Assembly: GCF_050269735.1 (NCBI RefSeq)
Contig: NZ_JBNNIX010000005.1
Coordinates: 62,001-126,000 of the forward strand
Reading direction: 5' to 3'
Source: Paenisporosarcina sp050269735
Lineage (GTDB): Bacteria; Bacillota; Bacilli; Bacillales_A; Planococcaceae
Length of the DNA: 64,000 nucleotides
Below are positions 14,855 to 23,441 of the stretch, in pieces. The first letter of the stretch is position 1. Every line of letters begins with the position of its first letter. The position numbers and the translations under genes were made by a program. The notes beneath the pieces are model-generated. The model saw only the letters and a program-made list of their open reading frames with translations, ran no database searches and was not told where the DNA came from.

Positions 14855-15793
14855 ATGACATTATCAATCGAGCAAATCATAGATATTAAAGAAAAAGCTT
14901 CTCTTCACCGAAATAATGTAGGTCATGCCATATCAACTTACATAGGGAAATCTGACGAAATCGGGTACAGTCTATTCTCCTTATTACCTCGTCGGTCATT
15001 TTGGGTACGTTATTCAACTGAAGATGTAGAATCTGCAATAGAAAAGTACACAGTTGTTCAAGGTAAGCTTGAAGTGCAATATGAAGGGGATACTTTCTTT
15101 TTGCATGCAGGTGATACTTTGGATGCTTCCGTTTATCCTGAGTTATTATCTTTTTATGGGGAAGAGACTGTAGAAATTCTTGTAGAAATGACTGCAAGCA
15201 TATTCGAACGGAATTTTAGAAACACTGAAATTGTACAACGTGATGCTGCCTCCATAGAGCGTGTGGATGGTTACACTTTTCATCATTGCTCGCGAATTAA
15301 AGATTACTCTATTGAGCTATGGAAGAAACTAGGTCAGCCCATTGAACGTGTGAGAATGCTCAGATGGGGCGCTTATTTTCATGACATTGGAAAGCTTGCC
15401 ATTCCTCTTGAAATTTTAAATAAAAAAGAGAAATTCACCCCTGAAGAATGGGAAATCATGAAATCTCACACAACTTTAGGTGCTCAGATGATGCGAGAGC
15501 ATGAAATTGAATGGTTAAGAGATTCGGCATTTATTGTCGAAGAGCATCACGAACGTTTTGATGGCAAAGGATATCCCTACGGTTTAAAAGAAGATGAGAT
15601 TTCATTGGAAGCGGCGATTGTATCCGTCGTTGATTCATTCGATGCGATGACCACGGATCGAATCTATCGTGATTCATTGACAGTTGAAGAAGCCATCCAG
15701 GAAATCATTCGTGGCAGGGGCACTCAGTTCAATCCAGTAGTGGTGGATGCATTTTTAAACCTGTTGCATGAACAACAATTTAAATGGAGATAG
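14855..15793 (+). CDS. Cupin/HD-GYP fusion protein, probable c-di-GMP phosphodiesterase
   Basis: A 312-residue protein. The C-terminal part (about 125-310) is an HD-GYP domain: HDIGK metal-binding motif (residues about 182-186), EEHHERFDGKGYP with the GYP signature, and VDSFDAMTTDRIYRDSLT; these residues are those needed for cyclic-di-GMP hydrolysis. The N-terminal part contains KYTVVQGKLEVQYEGDTFFL and HAGDTLDAS (about 60-90), which reads like a cupin barrel, a ligand-sensing fold not commonly seen on HD-GYP proteins. GGAGG lies 5 bases before the ATG at 14855; an in-frame ATG at 14834 overlaps that site. Monocistronic. The inducing ligand is unknown. Confidence 0.85.
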   Translation: MTLSIEQIIDIKEKASLHRNNVGHAISTYIGKSDEIGYSLFSLLPRRSFWVRYSTEDVESAIEKYTVVQGKLEVQYEGDTFFLHAGDTLDASVYPELLSFYGEETVEILVEMTASIFERNFRNTEIVQRDAASIERVDGYTFHHCSRIKDYSIELWKKLGQPIERVRMLRWGAYFHDIGKLAIPLEILNKKEKFTPEEWEIMKSHTTLGAQMMREHEIEWLRDSAFIVEEHHERFDGKGYPYGLKEDEISLEAAIVSVVDSFDAMTTDRIYRDSLTVEEAIQEIIRGRGTQFNPVVVDAFLNLLHEQQFKWR

Positions 15794-15895
15794 ACGGTAG
15801 AAGCGCTTGGCCCGAGGTTGGCGTTTCGTCCGCGGAAAGCGAAAGAAGAAATAGCCGACCACATTCTTTATTGATTGAGCGCAAAGAAGAAGAAC
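15794..15895 (-). repeat. Intergenic repeat element (copy 2, partial)
   Basis: Read on the minus strand, about 60 bases (GCGCTCAATCAA, GTGGTCGGCTATTTCTTC, CTTTCCGCGGACGAAACGC) match the left part of the element at 1236-1300. The similarity stops after CCTCGG, so the GC-rich second half of copy 1 is missing. It sits directly behind the HD-GYP stop codon. Confidence 0.7.
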
Positions 15896-15943
15896 GCGAA
15901 CTTTTATACTGTTATATTAGTCATTTCTTTTTCATCAGTCTGA

Positions 15944-15980
15944 AGCCAAAACACATTAAACGTGTTTTGGCTTTTTCTTT
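15944..15980 (+). terminator. Terminator overlapping the end of the GT2-GtrA gene
   Basis: AGCCAAAACAC-ATTAAAC-GTGTTTTGGCT followed by TTTTCTTTTT. The right arm encodes the last codons of the minus-strand glycosyltransferase (its Lys-rich tail) and the loop holds its stop codon, so the HD-GYP transcript ends inside the convergent gene. Confidence 0.8.
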
Positions 15981-17011
15981 TTGAAAACCCATTCCCGTTG
16001 AATTACGAAACCTACTAGAAACAGCACGCTGTCGACAATGCCCTTAATAATCATTTCGCCTTTTCCGGTTAAGAAATAAAGACCGTGAACCATTCCGGCA
16101 GATAGTGCCATGATGAGTGCGGCAAGAATCATGTATTTCACAAATGACTTTTCGTCGCCTTTTTCAAAAACTTGTTTGCGATTGATCGAGTAGTTGAAAC
16201 TTGCTGAAATGACCCTTGCTATTATGGTTGCCAGAATAATATACATTTGTGGTGTATCATCTTTCCATAACCAAATAAATAGAGCGAATAACCCCATATC
16301 TAAGCCAAAGGAAGCTAAACCTGATAGCGCAAATTTCAGAAAGACTTTATAAATCTGTAGGGAGGATCGGATGGGTTGGAAATGAGAAGATTCATTGCCA
16401 TTTAAATACACAGTATCAATTTCCACTTCATGAATCGCAATACCTGCATCTTTTGTTTCGGCAAGCATATTCAGTTCATAATCAAAAGCTTCCCCTTTGA
16501 TTGATAATAGCCACTCAAGATGTTTTCTGGCAAAGAGTCGTAGACCAGTTTGTGTATCTGTAATTCCAATACCTGTCGCATAGCGAAACAAATTTCGGGT
16601 TAACTTGTTTCCAAATCTACTTCGAAACGGAATGTCTTCCTTGTCGAAATTACGCACTCCAAGAATAATTCCATCATGTTCTTTGGAAGTTTGTAGTACA
16701 GCGCAAATATCTTTCGTGAGATGTTGACCGTCTGCATCTACTGTAATTACTTTTTGAATGGTAGGTTGTTCGTTTAATATGTAATGAAATGCGGTCTTAA
16801 TCGCTCTGCCTTTTCCTTGATTGGCCGCGTGATGAACCACTGTCACTTCCTGAATTTGATTAATTTTATCGAAGAAAGGAGTGAATTTTTTTCCCGAACC
16901 ATCATTAACGACCAGAATGTTTGAAAAGCCAGCTTCGACTAGCTCAATGATCGTTTGACGACAAGAATCGTCGGGCTTATAAGCTGCGATGAGTACGCAA
17001 GTAGTGTCCAC
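15956..17011 (-). CDS. Glycosyltransferase family 2 fused to a GtrA-like membrane domain
   Basis: A 351-residue protein. Residues about 1-215 are a GT2 (dolichyl-phosphate mannosyltransferase-like) domain: LIAAYKPDD, VVNDGSGKKF, ANQGKGRAIKTAF and the metal-binding VDADGQH. Residues about 225-345 are GtrA-like with four hydrophobic helices (FALSGLASFGLDMGLFALFI, then NRKQVFEKG, MILAALIMALSAGMVHGLYF). Such fusions are thought to make and flip polyprenyl-phosphate sugars for wall or teichoic acid decoration. The start is set at GTG 17011 behind GGGAGGGGG; the longer frame from 17041 would run through that site. Stop codon lies inside a convergent terminator. Confidence 0.85.
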   Translation of the reverse strand: MDTTCVLIAAYKPDDSCRQTIIELVEAGFSNILVVNDGSGKKFTPFFDKINQIQEVTVVHHAANQGKGRAIKTAFHYILNEQPTIQKVITVDADGQHLTKDICAVLQTSKEHDGIILGVRNFDKEDIPFRSRFGNKLTRNLFRYATGIGITDTQTGLRLFARKHLEWLLSIKGEAFDYELNMLAETKDAGIAIHEVEIDTVYLNGNESSHFQPIRSSLQIYKVFLKFALSGLASFGLDMGLFALFIWLWKDDTPQMYIILATIIARVISASFNYSINRKQVFEKGDEKSFVKYMILAALIMALSAGMVHGLYFLTGKGEMIIKGIVDSVLFLVGFVIQREWVFKKKKPKHV

Positions 17012-17127
17012 ACAAATTCCCCCTCCCCAATAACTACCCAAAAATGTTCTAATTTAAGCAGAATTTGAAAGGAACTTCTAAAATACCGTCGAATCTTTAA
17101 AAGAGGGAAAAAAGTTCTGATGTCCTT

Positions 17128-17382
17128 TTAGGATTCGATGATATAAAAAGTGAGTATCAATACTGAAATGATGATTGTATTTAGTAAATAGTATGTATTT
17201 CTGGATATTATTCTGTCGAAAAATGCAAATCGGTCTACAAGCTTATAACTTAGAACCATGATACCTATTACAACAAGCATTGACACAAAAATAGGCATAT
17301 CGTAAATTTTATGATCAATGAACCTTACAAAAATAAGTGTAGCGGCCATAATGACTCCATAAGCAACACGTTTTAATGCCAT
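17128..17382 (-). CDS. Small membrane protein, unknown
   Basis: An 84-residue protein with three predicted membrane spans (about residues 8-20, 32-46 and 62-82) and little else; FIDHKIYDMPIFVSMLVVIG and DRIISRNTYYLL are its most distinctive stretches. AAAGAGGTG stands before the ATG. It follows no recognised family I know and is separated from the glycosyltransferase gene by 116 bases. Function unknown. Confidence 0.6.
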   Translation of the reverse strand: MALKRVAYGVIMAATLIFVRFIDHKIYDMPIFVSMLVVIGIMVLSYKLVDRFAFFDRIISRNTYYLLNTIIISVLILTFYIIES

Positions 17383-17486
17383 GAATTAACACCTCTTTAT
17401 TTTTTATCAAGTATAGCAAGTAGCTTACCGGAGAGAAAGGGACTGCAGGGCAAGGAATCACACAATAAACATGAGGGGGAGTTTTG

Positions 17487-18485
17487 ATGATTCAATTTGT
17501 AGGACTGGACGAACATTATTACTCGGCAATGGCAACTCTTTTAGCAAAACGGCACCAAGTTGAACGAAATCACTATCCATTCCTGCCAAAACGTTATGAG
17601 CAGCCAAAAGAAACAGAAAGATTACTTCGTGAAATTGGTGAGAAACCATACGTTAGTGGAATAGTGGCCATCCGTGATGAGCAAGTAATCGGGTATATGC
17701 TTTATGAATTTAAGGAAGATGCAAAAACTGGCCGACATATTACCATCGATTATCCATGCTTGGCCATTGCTGAAGATGCGCATCCAAGGTTGATCCGCTT
17801 AATGTATGCAGAAGCAGGGGCAGAATGGATTGCAGGAGGATATTTCCAGCATATCGTTTATGTTCCCATAGGCTACGACCGCTTGGTTTATGAATGGCTG
17901 GAACAAGGTTTTCGTTTTGAACAAAAATATGCCATCCTCGACCTGCAAAATTATGAACCGAAAGCAAAACTTACAGAAATCAATTCAATAACCATTCGCC
18001 GATTGGCAGAGAATGATACGGAAATGCTTAAAAGCATGTCGCGCTGGAACAGCATTCATCAAGCAGCTGCGCCTTCCTGGAATCCAATTACGAAAGAATC
18101 GCTCCAGGAAGTGAAAAGTGGTTATGCTGCACTGGCAAAAGATGAAGAAGCAATTGTGGTGATTGGGGAGCATGAAGGAACCCCTGTAGGTTTCCATGTC
18201 TATTACGAAGCGGATACTTCATCCAATATGTATACACCAGCACAAACAGTGGATCTTCCAGCGGCTTCTACTAATCCGCAATACCGTGGACGTGGAGTAG
18301 GGAAAGCTCTTGCCGATACGAGTCACGCGCAGTTGAAAGAAATGGGTTATAGATATGCATTAGCGGACTGGCATACGCCAAATCACTTGGCATCCTATTT
18401 TTGGCCGAAGCTTGGATATCAGCCGTTTATGATTCGCATGGTAAGAACGGTTGATAATCGGATTGCGTGGGCTCATGGGAAATAA
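17487..18485 (+). CDS. GNAT acetyltransferase with two GNAT domains
   Basis: A 332-residue protein with an N-terminal degenerate GNAT domain (about 1-150: YYSAMATLLAKRHQVERNHY, EEQVIGYMLYEFK-type strand, and LIRLMYAEAGAEWIAGGYFQ) and a C-terminal active-looking one (about 165-325: ITIRRLAENDTEMLKSMSRW, and AASTNPQYRGRGVGKALADT with the RGxGxG acetyl-CoA site). Tandem GNAT proteins in Firmicutes have varied acceptors; none can be named here. GGGGGAG precedes ATG 17487. The end overlaps the start of the following kinase-like gene by 11 bases. Confidence 0.85.
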   Translation: MIQFVGLDEHYYSAMATLLAKRHQVERNHYPFLPKRYEQPKETERLLREIGEKPYVSGIVAIRDEQVIGYMLYEFKEDAKTGRHITIDYPCLAIAEDAHPRLIRLMYAEAGAEWIAGGYFQHIVYVPIGYDRLVYEWLEQGFRFEQKYAILDLQNYEPKAKLTEINSITIRRLAENDTEMLKSMSRWNSIHQAAAPSWNPITKESLQEVKSGYAALAKDEEAIVVIGEHEGTPVGFHVYYEADTSSNMYTPAQTVDLPAASTNPQYRGRGVGKALADTSHAQLKEMGYRYALADWHTPNHLASYFWPKLGYQPFMIRMVRTVDNRIAWAHGK

Positions 18486-18966
18486 AATACGTATTGTAGG
18501 ATCAGTCGGTAGTGGCAAAACCACACTCGCCAGAAAACTTGCACGTCAAAAAGGAATTGAGATGCATTCATTGGATGATGTGGTATGGTCCAGAAGTGTA
18601 GACGGAGATATTCGAAATTCAGAAGAAAAAAGAGATGCCCAATTAGCGGATATTCTTAGCCATTCAACATGGATTATCGAAGGCGCGCACCTTGGATGGT
18701 CCTTTAAAACATTCGAGGAAGCGGATCAAATCATTTTCCTGCATCCGCGTCTCTCTGTCCGTCTATATCGGATTTCCCTTAGATTCTTCAGACAAAAAAG
18801 AGGAATTGAACAAGCCAGTTATACACCCACTTGGAGAATGTATGGGAGAATGTTTAAGTGGACGTACCAATACGAAACAATCTATAAAAAACAAGTTCGA
18901 AAAATCGTAAACAATACTCCTGAAAAGGCAGTAGAGATTCGCGATGGGAAAGAGGTAGGAGTTTAA
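18475..18966 (+). CDS. P-loop nucleoside/nucleotide kinase-like protein (FlaR-type)
   Basis: A 163-residue P-loop NTPase. GSVGSGKTTLARKLA (about residues 8-22) is the Walker A motif, SLDDVVW and TWIIEGAHLGW follow, and IIFLHPRLSVRLYRISLRFF is the adenylate-kinase-like core and lid region. Proteins of this group are often called topology modulation protein or FlaR; they look like small-molecule kinases and the substrate is unknown. The ATG at 18475 overlaps the previous stop, indicating translational coupling with the acetyltransferase. A paralogue-like gene lies at 43415, again overlapping its upstream gene. Confidence 0.78.
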   Translation: MGNKIRIVGSVGSGKTTLARKLARQKGIEMHSLDDVVWSRSVDGDIRNSEEKRDAQLADILSHSTWIIEGAHLGWSFKTFEEADQIIFLHPRLSVRLYRISLRFFRQKRGIEQASYTPTWRMYGRMFKWTYQYETIYKKQVRKIVNNTPEKAVEIRDGKEVGV

Positions 18967-18969
18967 AAG

Positions 18970-19623
18970 ATGGAAAACAAATCGTTTGTTGCTTCATGGA
19001 GTGGTGGCAAGGATTCTGCCATGGCCTATTATCGCGCGATCCAGTCAGGCATGATTCCCAAGAGATTACTGACGATGTTCCAGGAAGATGAAGAAATCTC
19101 GAAGTCACATGCTCTGCCGTTAAAAGTGATACAAGCTCAGGCAGATCGCCTGAATGTACCATTGATGATTCGTGGAGCAGGATGGGAAGATTACGAAATG
19201 AAGTTTATCGATGCCATGGACGAGTGTCGTTCTGCGGGAATCACTCACGGTGTCTTTGGTGATATCGACCTTGAAGGACATCTGGAATGGGTACAAAAAA
19301 CATGTGCAAAATCAGAGATTATTCCTATTCATCCGTTATGGCAAGAACCGAGACGGTCGATACTAGAGGAACTTTTAGAGGTTGGATTTGAAGCAGTTAT
19401 TGTCGTAATTAATACAAGGATGATGCCCAGGGATTACATTGGCCGAACATTCACAAGTGAGCTGATGGATGAATTAGAAGCACTGGGAATCGATTCATGT
19501 GGAGAAAATGGGGAGTTTCATACAGTCGTCATTGATGGTCCTATTTTTTCATCACGTGTACCTGTAAAGTTTGGCGAGGTAAGGGAAAATGAAGAATATG
19601 TTTTCTTGAGTGTTGAGTTATAG
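18970..19623 (+). CDS. Dph6-like ATP pyrophosphatase (diphthine-ammonia ligase family)
   Basis: A 217-residue PP-loop ATPase. SWSGGKDSAMAYYRA (residues 9-23) is the SGGxDS pyrophosphatase loop. THGVFGDIDLEGHLEWVQ, PLWQEPRRSILEELLEVGFE, and CGENGEFHTVVIDGP are conserved in the MJ0570/Dph6 family. In archaea and eukaryotes Dph6 amidates diphthine on EF-2; bacteria lack diphthamide, so the bacterial substrate must differ. AGGAG stands 9 bases before the ATG, only 3 bases after the kinase-like gene, so the three genes 17487-19623 form one operon ending at a terminator. Confidence 0.85.
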   Translation: MENKSFVASWSGGKDSAMAYYRAIQSGMIPKRLLTMFQEDEEISKSHALPLKVIQAQADRLNVPLMIRGAGWEDYEMKFIDAMDECRSAGITHGVFGDIDLEGHLEWVQKTCAKSEIIPIHPLWQEPRRSILEELLEVGFEAVIVVINTRMMPRDYIGRTFTSELMDELEALGIDSCGENGEFHTVVIDGPIFSSRVPVKFGEVRENEEYVFLSVEL

Positions 19624-19662
19624 GTTTGTGCAGATGTTAATTTGTTTGTAATTTCATACAAG

Positions 19663-19697
19663 AAAAAGGCATTGTCTTTTAAAAACAATGCCTTTTT
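19663..19697. terminator. Bidirectional terminator
   Basis: AAAAAGGCATTGT and ACAATGCCTTTTT around a short loop, between convergent genes. Confidence 0.88.
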
Positions 19698-19707
19698 GTA
19701 TGTCGAT

Positions 19708-20868
19708 TTATAGGTATTCTTTCAATTCATTCTCAAGAAACGGTTTTGCTTTTAGGAAATCCACAAAAGCACGATATTTTTGCTGTTCCTCTGGTGTTGA
19801 TTTTTTACCATGGAAATAAGCTCGAATCAAAATGTTTTTTGGCGTATGTTCCATATCAATGAATTCGAGTAATTGCGCATCATAACCAACAAGTTTCAGC
19901 ACCTCCGCACGGATAGAATCTGTTGCTAGAGCGGCAAACCGTTCTTTCACCAGTCCATGCTGAAGCATAACATCCAGAGCAGGACTGTTCAGTTGTGTGT
20001 TCAGCTCATGTTGACAACAAGGTACACTCAGAATCACTTTTGCTCCCCATTTTACAGCACGAGCTAGTGCCATATCCGTTGCCACATCACATGCATGGAG
20101 TGTCACAACCATATCCACCGACGTTTCTTCATTATAATCATTGATATCACCGACCAGGAATTCAAGTTGGTCATAATTCAAATCATCCGCAATTTGTTGG
20201 CATTCTTCAATGACTTCTTTTTTTAAATCAAGTCCAGTGACACGAATATCGAGACCTTTTTCAATTCTCAAGTAGTGATAGAGCGCAAAGGTCAAGTAAG
20301 ATTTCCCTGAACCAAAGTCCAAAATTCGAACTGGACGATCTTTCGGAAGGTAGTCCAGTGCATCATCAATGAATTCGACAAATCGATTGATTTGGCGGAA
20401 TTTATCATGCTTTTGCTTTTTGACCTTCCCATCTGGCGTCTGAACACCAAGACGAACAAGAAACGGGTAGGATGTATCTTCATCCAGTAAATAGTTTTTC
20501 TTTCGGTTATGAGAAAGATTCACCACTTTTTTTGAGACAACCCGGTCTGACTTCCACAATACTTTAAACTTTTTGGAAAGCTGAATATGCACTTTTTCTT
20601 CCTGGAAATCAGCTTGTACCTGTCTGTATTGCTGAAGTAAGGCATGCAATTTTTCATTTGCTGCATCAAGTTCAAGGTTCTCGTGTTTTAATATACGTTC
20701 GTATTGGTATTCAAACTGAATATGATAGATACCCTTTAGTTCTATGGGTTTGAGCTTTACGCGTTTAACTTCTTCTGATTTGGCACGTGGTTGGCTGATC
20801 GTCGCAGAAATCAGCTGTTTTTGATGAATCAAATCACTTAACTGGTCGAGCATTTGTTGATATTCCAT
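19708..20868 (-). CDS. Class I SAM-dependent methyltransferase (Methyltransf_32-like)
   Basis: A 386-residue protein. The N-terminal 150 residues are basic and of unknown fold. The Rossmann methyltransferase core begins at RILDFGSGKSYLTFALYHYL (about residue 185), continues with VTGLDLKKEV (acidic SAM ribose ligand), LEFLVGDINDY, and MVVTLHACDVATDMALARAV, and is followed by SVPCCQHELNTQL. The VPCCQHEL motif marks the group that includes human METTL25/GSTCD-like proteins and bacterial relatives; the substrate is unknown, possibly RNA. It is transcribed alone; 270 bases upstream hold a tandem array. Confidence 0.82.
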   Translation of the reverse strand: MEYQQMLDQLSDLIHQKQLISATISQPRAKSEEVKRVKLKPIELKGIYHIQFEYQYERILKHENLELDAANEKLHALLQQYRQVQADFQEEKVHIQLSKKFKVLWKSDRVVSKKVVNLSHNRKKNYLLDEDTSYPFLVRLGVQTPDGKVKKQKHDKFRQINRFVEFIDDALDYLPKDRPVRILDFGSGKSYLTFALYHYLRIEKGLDIRVTGLDLKKEVIEECQQIADDLNYDQLEFLVGDINDYNEETSVDMVVTLHACDVATDMALARAVKWGAKVILSVPCCQHELNTQLNSPALDVMLQHGLVKERFAALATDSIRAEVLKLVGYDAQLLEFIDMEHTPKNILIRAYFHGKKSTPEEQQKYRAFVDFLKAKPFLENELKEYL

Positions 20869-20960
20869 ACAGACCGCCTTCTCTTCAAGTTTATTAACGC
20901 TAGTTTATCACATCAGCCAGAATATCTTTTCGAATAGAAGGCAAAGTCCATGTCAAAAGT

Positions 20961-21083
20961 GTGAATGGATGGAAATTCGATGTGAGTGGACATAAACTTA
21001 GCGTGACTGGTCATAAATCCACCTGAATGGACGGAAATCCAATGTGAATGGACATAAACCTATCACCAATGGACGAAACCCAC
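20961..21083. repeat. Intergenic tandem array B, GTGAATGGACATAAACC units, 21-nt period
   Basis: Six degenerate copies of GTGAATGGACATAAAYC start at about 20961, 20982, 21003, 21023, 21044 and 21065, a period of 20-21. It lies between two minus-strand genes, upstream of the methyltransferase start and downstream of the phosphatase terminator. Unit sequence is unlike arrays A, F and G but the period is the same. Confidence 0.8.
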
Positions 21084-21100
21084 AAATCCCTCTAAACTCG

Positions 21101-21142
21101 AAAAAAAGCCTCTCCTTATCACTTGAAGTGAATAGGAGGGGC
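21101..21142 (-). terminator. Terminator after the histidine phosphatase gene
   Basis: On the minus strand GCCCCTCCTATTCAC pairs imperfectly with AGTGATAAGGAGAGGC, followed by T7. Confidence 0.75.
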
Positions 21143-21146
21143 GAAA

Positions 21147-21677
21147 TCAATCTTTCCATAATTGCTCAAAGCTACTTTCATTAGCGACAATAGTAACCGT
21201 ATATACATCAGGGTTACGAAGTGATTTCCATTCCTGAAAACCAATGGAATCATCAAAGTGTTTCAACATAAGGCTCATTAAATTGCCATGTGTGACGAGG
21301 ATGGTATTGTTAGGCGCCTCATTTAAGACTTCGATGGCACGGGCTGTCGCTTCTCGACTAGATTCGCCGCCGGTCAGTTTCAAATCTAGATTGTTGAATG
21401 TCTCTTCAAGAAGCTCGAGCCAATTGGGTAAATCAGACGTACTCAAGGTGCGTTCTGCCAAACGATCATCAATAGTAAGCGGTAGGTTTTTTGCTTTTGC
21501 TGTCGGTTTAATTGAATCTTGAGCTCTTCTATATGGGCTTGAAATGATCTTTTCAATCTTAATTCCACTAAAAAATGCAGATAACTTTTCAGCTTGTTCA
21601 AATCCCGAATCGGATAAATCGGCATCTGGAGCTTGTCCGGTTGCAGAACAGTGTCGAACGAGGTATAGGGTTTTCAT
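21147..21677 (-). CDS. Histidine phosphatase family protein
   Basis: A 176-residue phosphoglycerate-mutase-like phosphatase. The catalytic histidine motif reads LVRHC (residues 5-9, usual RHG/RHA), followed by SDSGFEQAEKLSAFF, SSPYRRAQDS (phosphate-binding Arg), RLAER, and the second histidine in VTHGNLMSLML. Substrate unknown. The start at 21677 is set by AGGAGTG 8 bases upstream; an in-frame ATG at 21699 would place that site inside the protein. Confidence 0.87.
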   Translation of the reverse strand: MKTLYLVRHCSATGQAPDADLSDSGFEQAEKLSAFFSGIKIEKIISSPYRRAQDSIKPTAKAKNLPLTIDDRLAERTLSTSDLPNWLELLEETFNNLDLKLTGGESSREATARAIEVLNEAPNNTILVTHGNLMSLMLKHFDDSIGFQEWKSLRNPDVYTVTIVANESSFEQLWKD

Positions 21678-21718
21678 TTGGCGAGCACTCCTTTTAACCA
21701 TTTGTAAAAGTATACGAA

Positions 21719-21749
21719 ATAAAAACCCTGAAGCAAAGAGCTTCAGGGC
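21719..21749 (-). terminator. Terminator after ribH
   Basis: On the minus strand CCCTGAAGC-TCTTT-GCTTCAGGG followed by TTTTTATTT, just past the ribH stop. Confidence 0.88.
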
Positions 21750-21755
21750 TAATCA

Positions 21756-22223
21756 TTAACCTAATTTTTTCATTAAATTTGCCATTTCAATAGCTGCCGT
21801 GGCAGATTCCCAACCTTTATTCCCTGCTTTTGTTCCAGCGCGTTCGATTGCTTGTTCAATCGTATCTGTCGTCAGAACACCGAAAATTACTGGAATATCA
21901 TGTTGGTAGCCAGCATTGGCAACGCCTTTAGCTGCTTCGTTACATACATAATCAAAGTGAGGAGTGGATCCACGAATTACAGTGCCGAGTGTGATCACGG
22001 CATCATATTTTTTGGAAGCCGCCATTTGTTTTGCGACCAGAGGAATTTCAAAAGCACCGGGAACCCAGGCAATCGTCACATTTGCTTCATCCACACCGTG
22101 GCGCTTCAGTGCGTCTTCGGCTCCACCTAATAGTTTACTCGTGATAAATTCATTGAAACGTCCAACAACGATACCGATTTTTAAATCGGGCCCAACTAAA
22201 TATCCTTCTAAATGTGTTGTCAT
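21756..22223 (-). CDS. ribH: 6,7-dimethyl-8-ribityllumazine synthase
   Basis: A 155-residue enzyme that condenses 5-amino-6-ribitylaminouracil with dihydroxybutanone phosphate to form lumazine, the penultimate riboflavin step. VVGRFNEFITSKLLGGAEDA, WVPGAFEIP, GTVIRGSTPHFDYVCNEAAK (with the catalytic His) and FGVLTTDTIEQAIERAG(T)KAGNKG are all intact. ATG 22223 follows GAGGAG; it is the last gene of the rib operon, 12 bases after ribBA. Confidence 0.97.
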   Translation of the reverse strand: MTTHLEGYLVGPDLKIGIVVGRFNEFITSKLLGGAEDALKRHGVDEANVTIAWVPGAFEIPLVAKQMAASKKYDAVITLGTVIRGSTPHFDYVCNEAAKGVANAGYQHDIPVIFGVLTTDTIEQAIERAGTKAGNKGWESATAAIEMANLMKKLG

Positions 22224-22235
22224 ATACAAGCTCCT

Positions 22236-23429
22236 CTATAAACTCAGGAAATGCCCGAGTTTTGATTTTTTTGTTTTCATATAGCCTTCATTATCTGTAT
22301 GAGATGGGATTTCGATTGCCACACGTTCAGTTACTTCCAAACCGTAACCATCGATTCCCGCAATTTTTCTTGGATTGTTTGTCATGAGCATCATTTTACG
22401 TACTCCCAGGTCACGCAAAATTTGTGCGCCAATTCCGTACTCCCTTAAATCATCTTCAAAGCCAAGTTTTTGATTGGCTTCGACAGTATCTAACCCTTCA
22501 TCCTGCAGGGCATACGCTTTTAATTTGTTAATTAAGCCAATACCGCGGCCTTCTTGTCGCATATATAACAAAATGCCTGAGCCTGCTTCTTCAATCTGTT
22601 TGAGTGAGGCATGGAGTTGTGAACCACAATCACATTTGCGGGAAGCAAAAACATCACCAGTCAGACATTCAGAATGTACCCGGGTCAAAATTGGAGTTTC
22701 TTCAGAAACTGAGCCTTTGACAAGGGCAATATGTTCTTTACCTGTCAATTTTTCGGTATATCCAAACACCTTAAAATCACCGTACTCAGTTGGCAATATA
22801 GTTTCCACTTCGCGGGTAATCAGTTTTTCATGCTTTTGTTTGTACGCAATCAATTCAGCGATGGTTAATATACCGATATTTAATCGTTTCCCTATGGTAA
22901 CTAAATCATCGAGTCTAGCCATTGTGCCATCTTCATTCATAATTTCACAAATCACACCCGCAGGCGCTGAACCTGCAAGCAATGCCAAATCGACTGCTGC
23001 TTCCGTATGGCCGGCACGCTTAAGGACTCCACCTTTTTTCGCAATTAAGGGGAATACATGACCTGGTCGTTTAAAATCGGATGGAGTCGATTGATGATTG
23101 ATCATTTGAAGAATGGTATGTGAACGTTCAAATGCACTAATACCAGTCGTCGTGTCAATATGGTCGACACTGATTGTAAAAGCAGTACTTAAAGGGTCCG
23201 TGTTATGATCTGTCATTAACCCAATGTCCAGTTGACTTGCAATTTCTTCTGCCACTGGTACGCAAATAAGACCTTTCCCTTCAGTGGCCATTAAATTGAT
23301 GATTTGCGGTGTTGCAAATTCAGCAAGCGCAACAAAGTCTCCTTCGTTTTCTCGGTCTTCGTCATCAACGACAATGATGGCTTGTCCTTTGGATAGTGCT
23401 TCTACTGCTTCTTCTACCGTATAAAACAT
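22236..23429 (-). CDS. ribBA: Bifunctional DHBP synthase / GTP cyclohydrolase II
   Basis: A 397-residue two-domain enzyme. The N-terminal RibB half (about 1-200) makes 3,4-dihydroxy-2-butanone 4-phosphate from ribulose 5-phosphate: VDDEDRENEGDFV, RSHTILQMI, and GHVFPLIAKKGGVLKRAGHTEA-type region. The C-terminal RibA half (about 205-397) opens GTP: HSECLTGDVFASRKCDCGSQ with the three zinc cysteines, RQEGRGIGLINKLKAY, and NNPRKI. AAAGGAGG precedes the ATG. Gene order ribE-ribBA-ribH is standard, but ribD is not upstream. Confidence 0.97.
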   Translation of the reverse strand: MFYTVEEAVEALSKGQAIIVVDDEDRENEGDFVALAEFATPQIINLMATEGKGLICVPVAEEIASQLDIGLMTDHNTDPLSTAFTISVDHIDTTTGISAFERSHTILQMINHQSTPSDFKRPGHVFPLIAKKGGVLKRAGHTEAAVDLALLAGSAPAGVICEIMNEDGTMARLDDLVTIGKRLNIGILTIAELIAYKQKHEKLITREVETILPTEYGDFKVFGYTEKLTGKEHIALVKGSVSEETPILTRVHSECLTGDVFASRKCDCGSQLHASLKQIEEAGSGILLYMRQEGRGIGLINKLKAYALQDEGLDTVEANQKLGFEDDLREYGIGAQILRDLGVRKMMLMTNNPRKIAGIDGYGLEVTERVAIEIPSHTDNEGYMKTKKSKLGHFLSL

Positions 23430-23441
23430 AAGAAACCTCCT

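Noticed and set aside
22474..23061. 195-residue plus-strand ORF inside ribBA
   Set aside because: Antisense to well-conserved RibBA coding sequence; no ribosome site, no recognisable motif.
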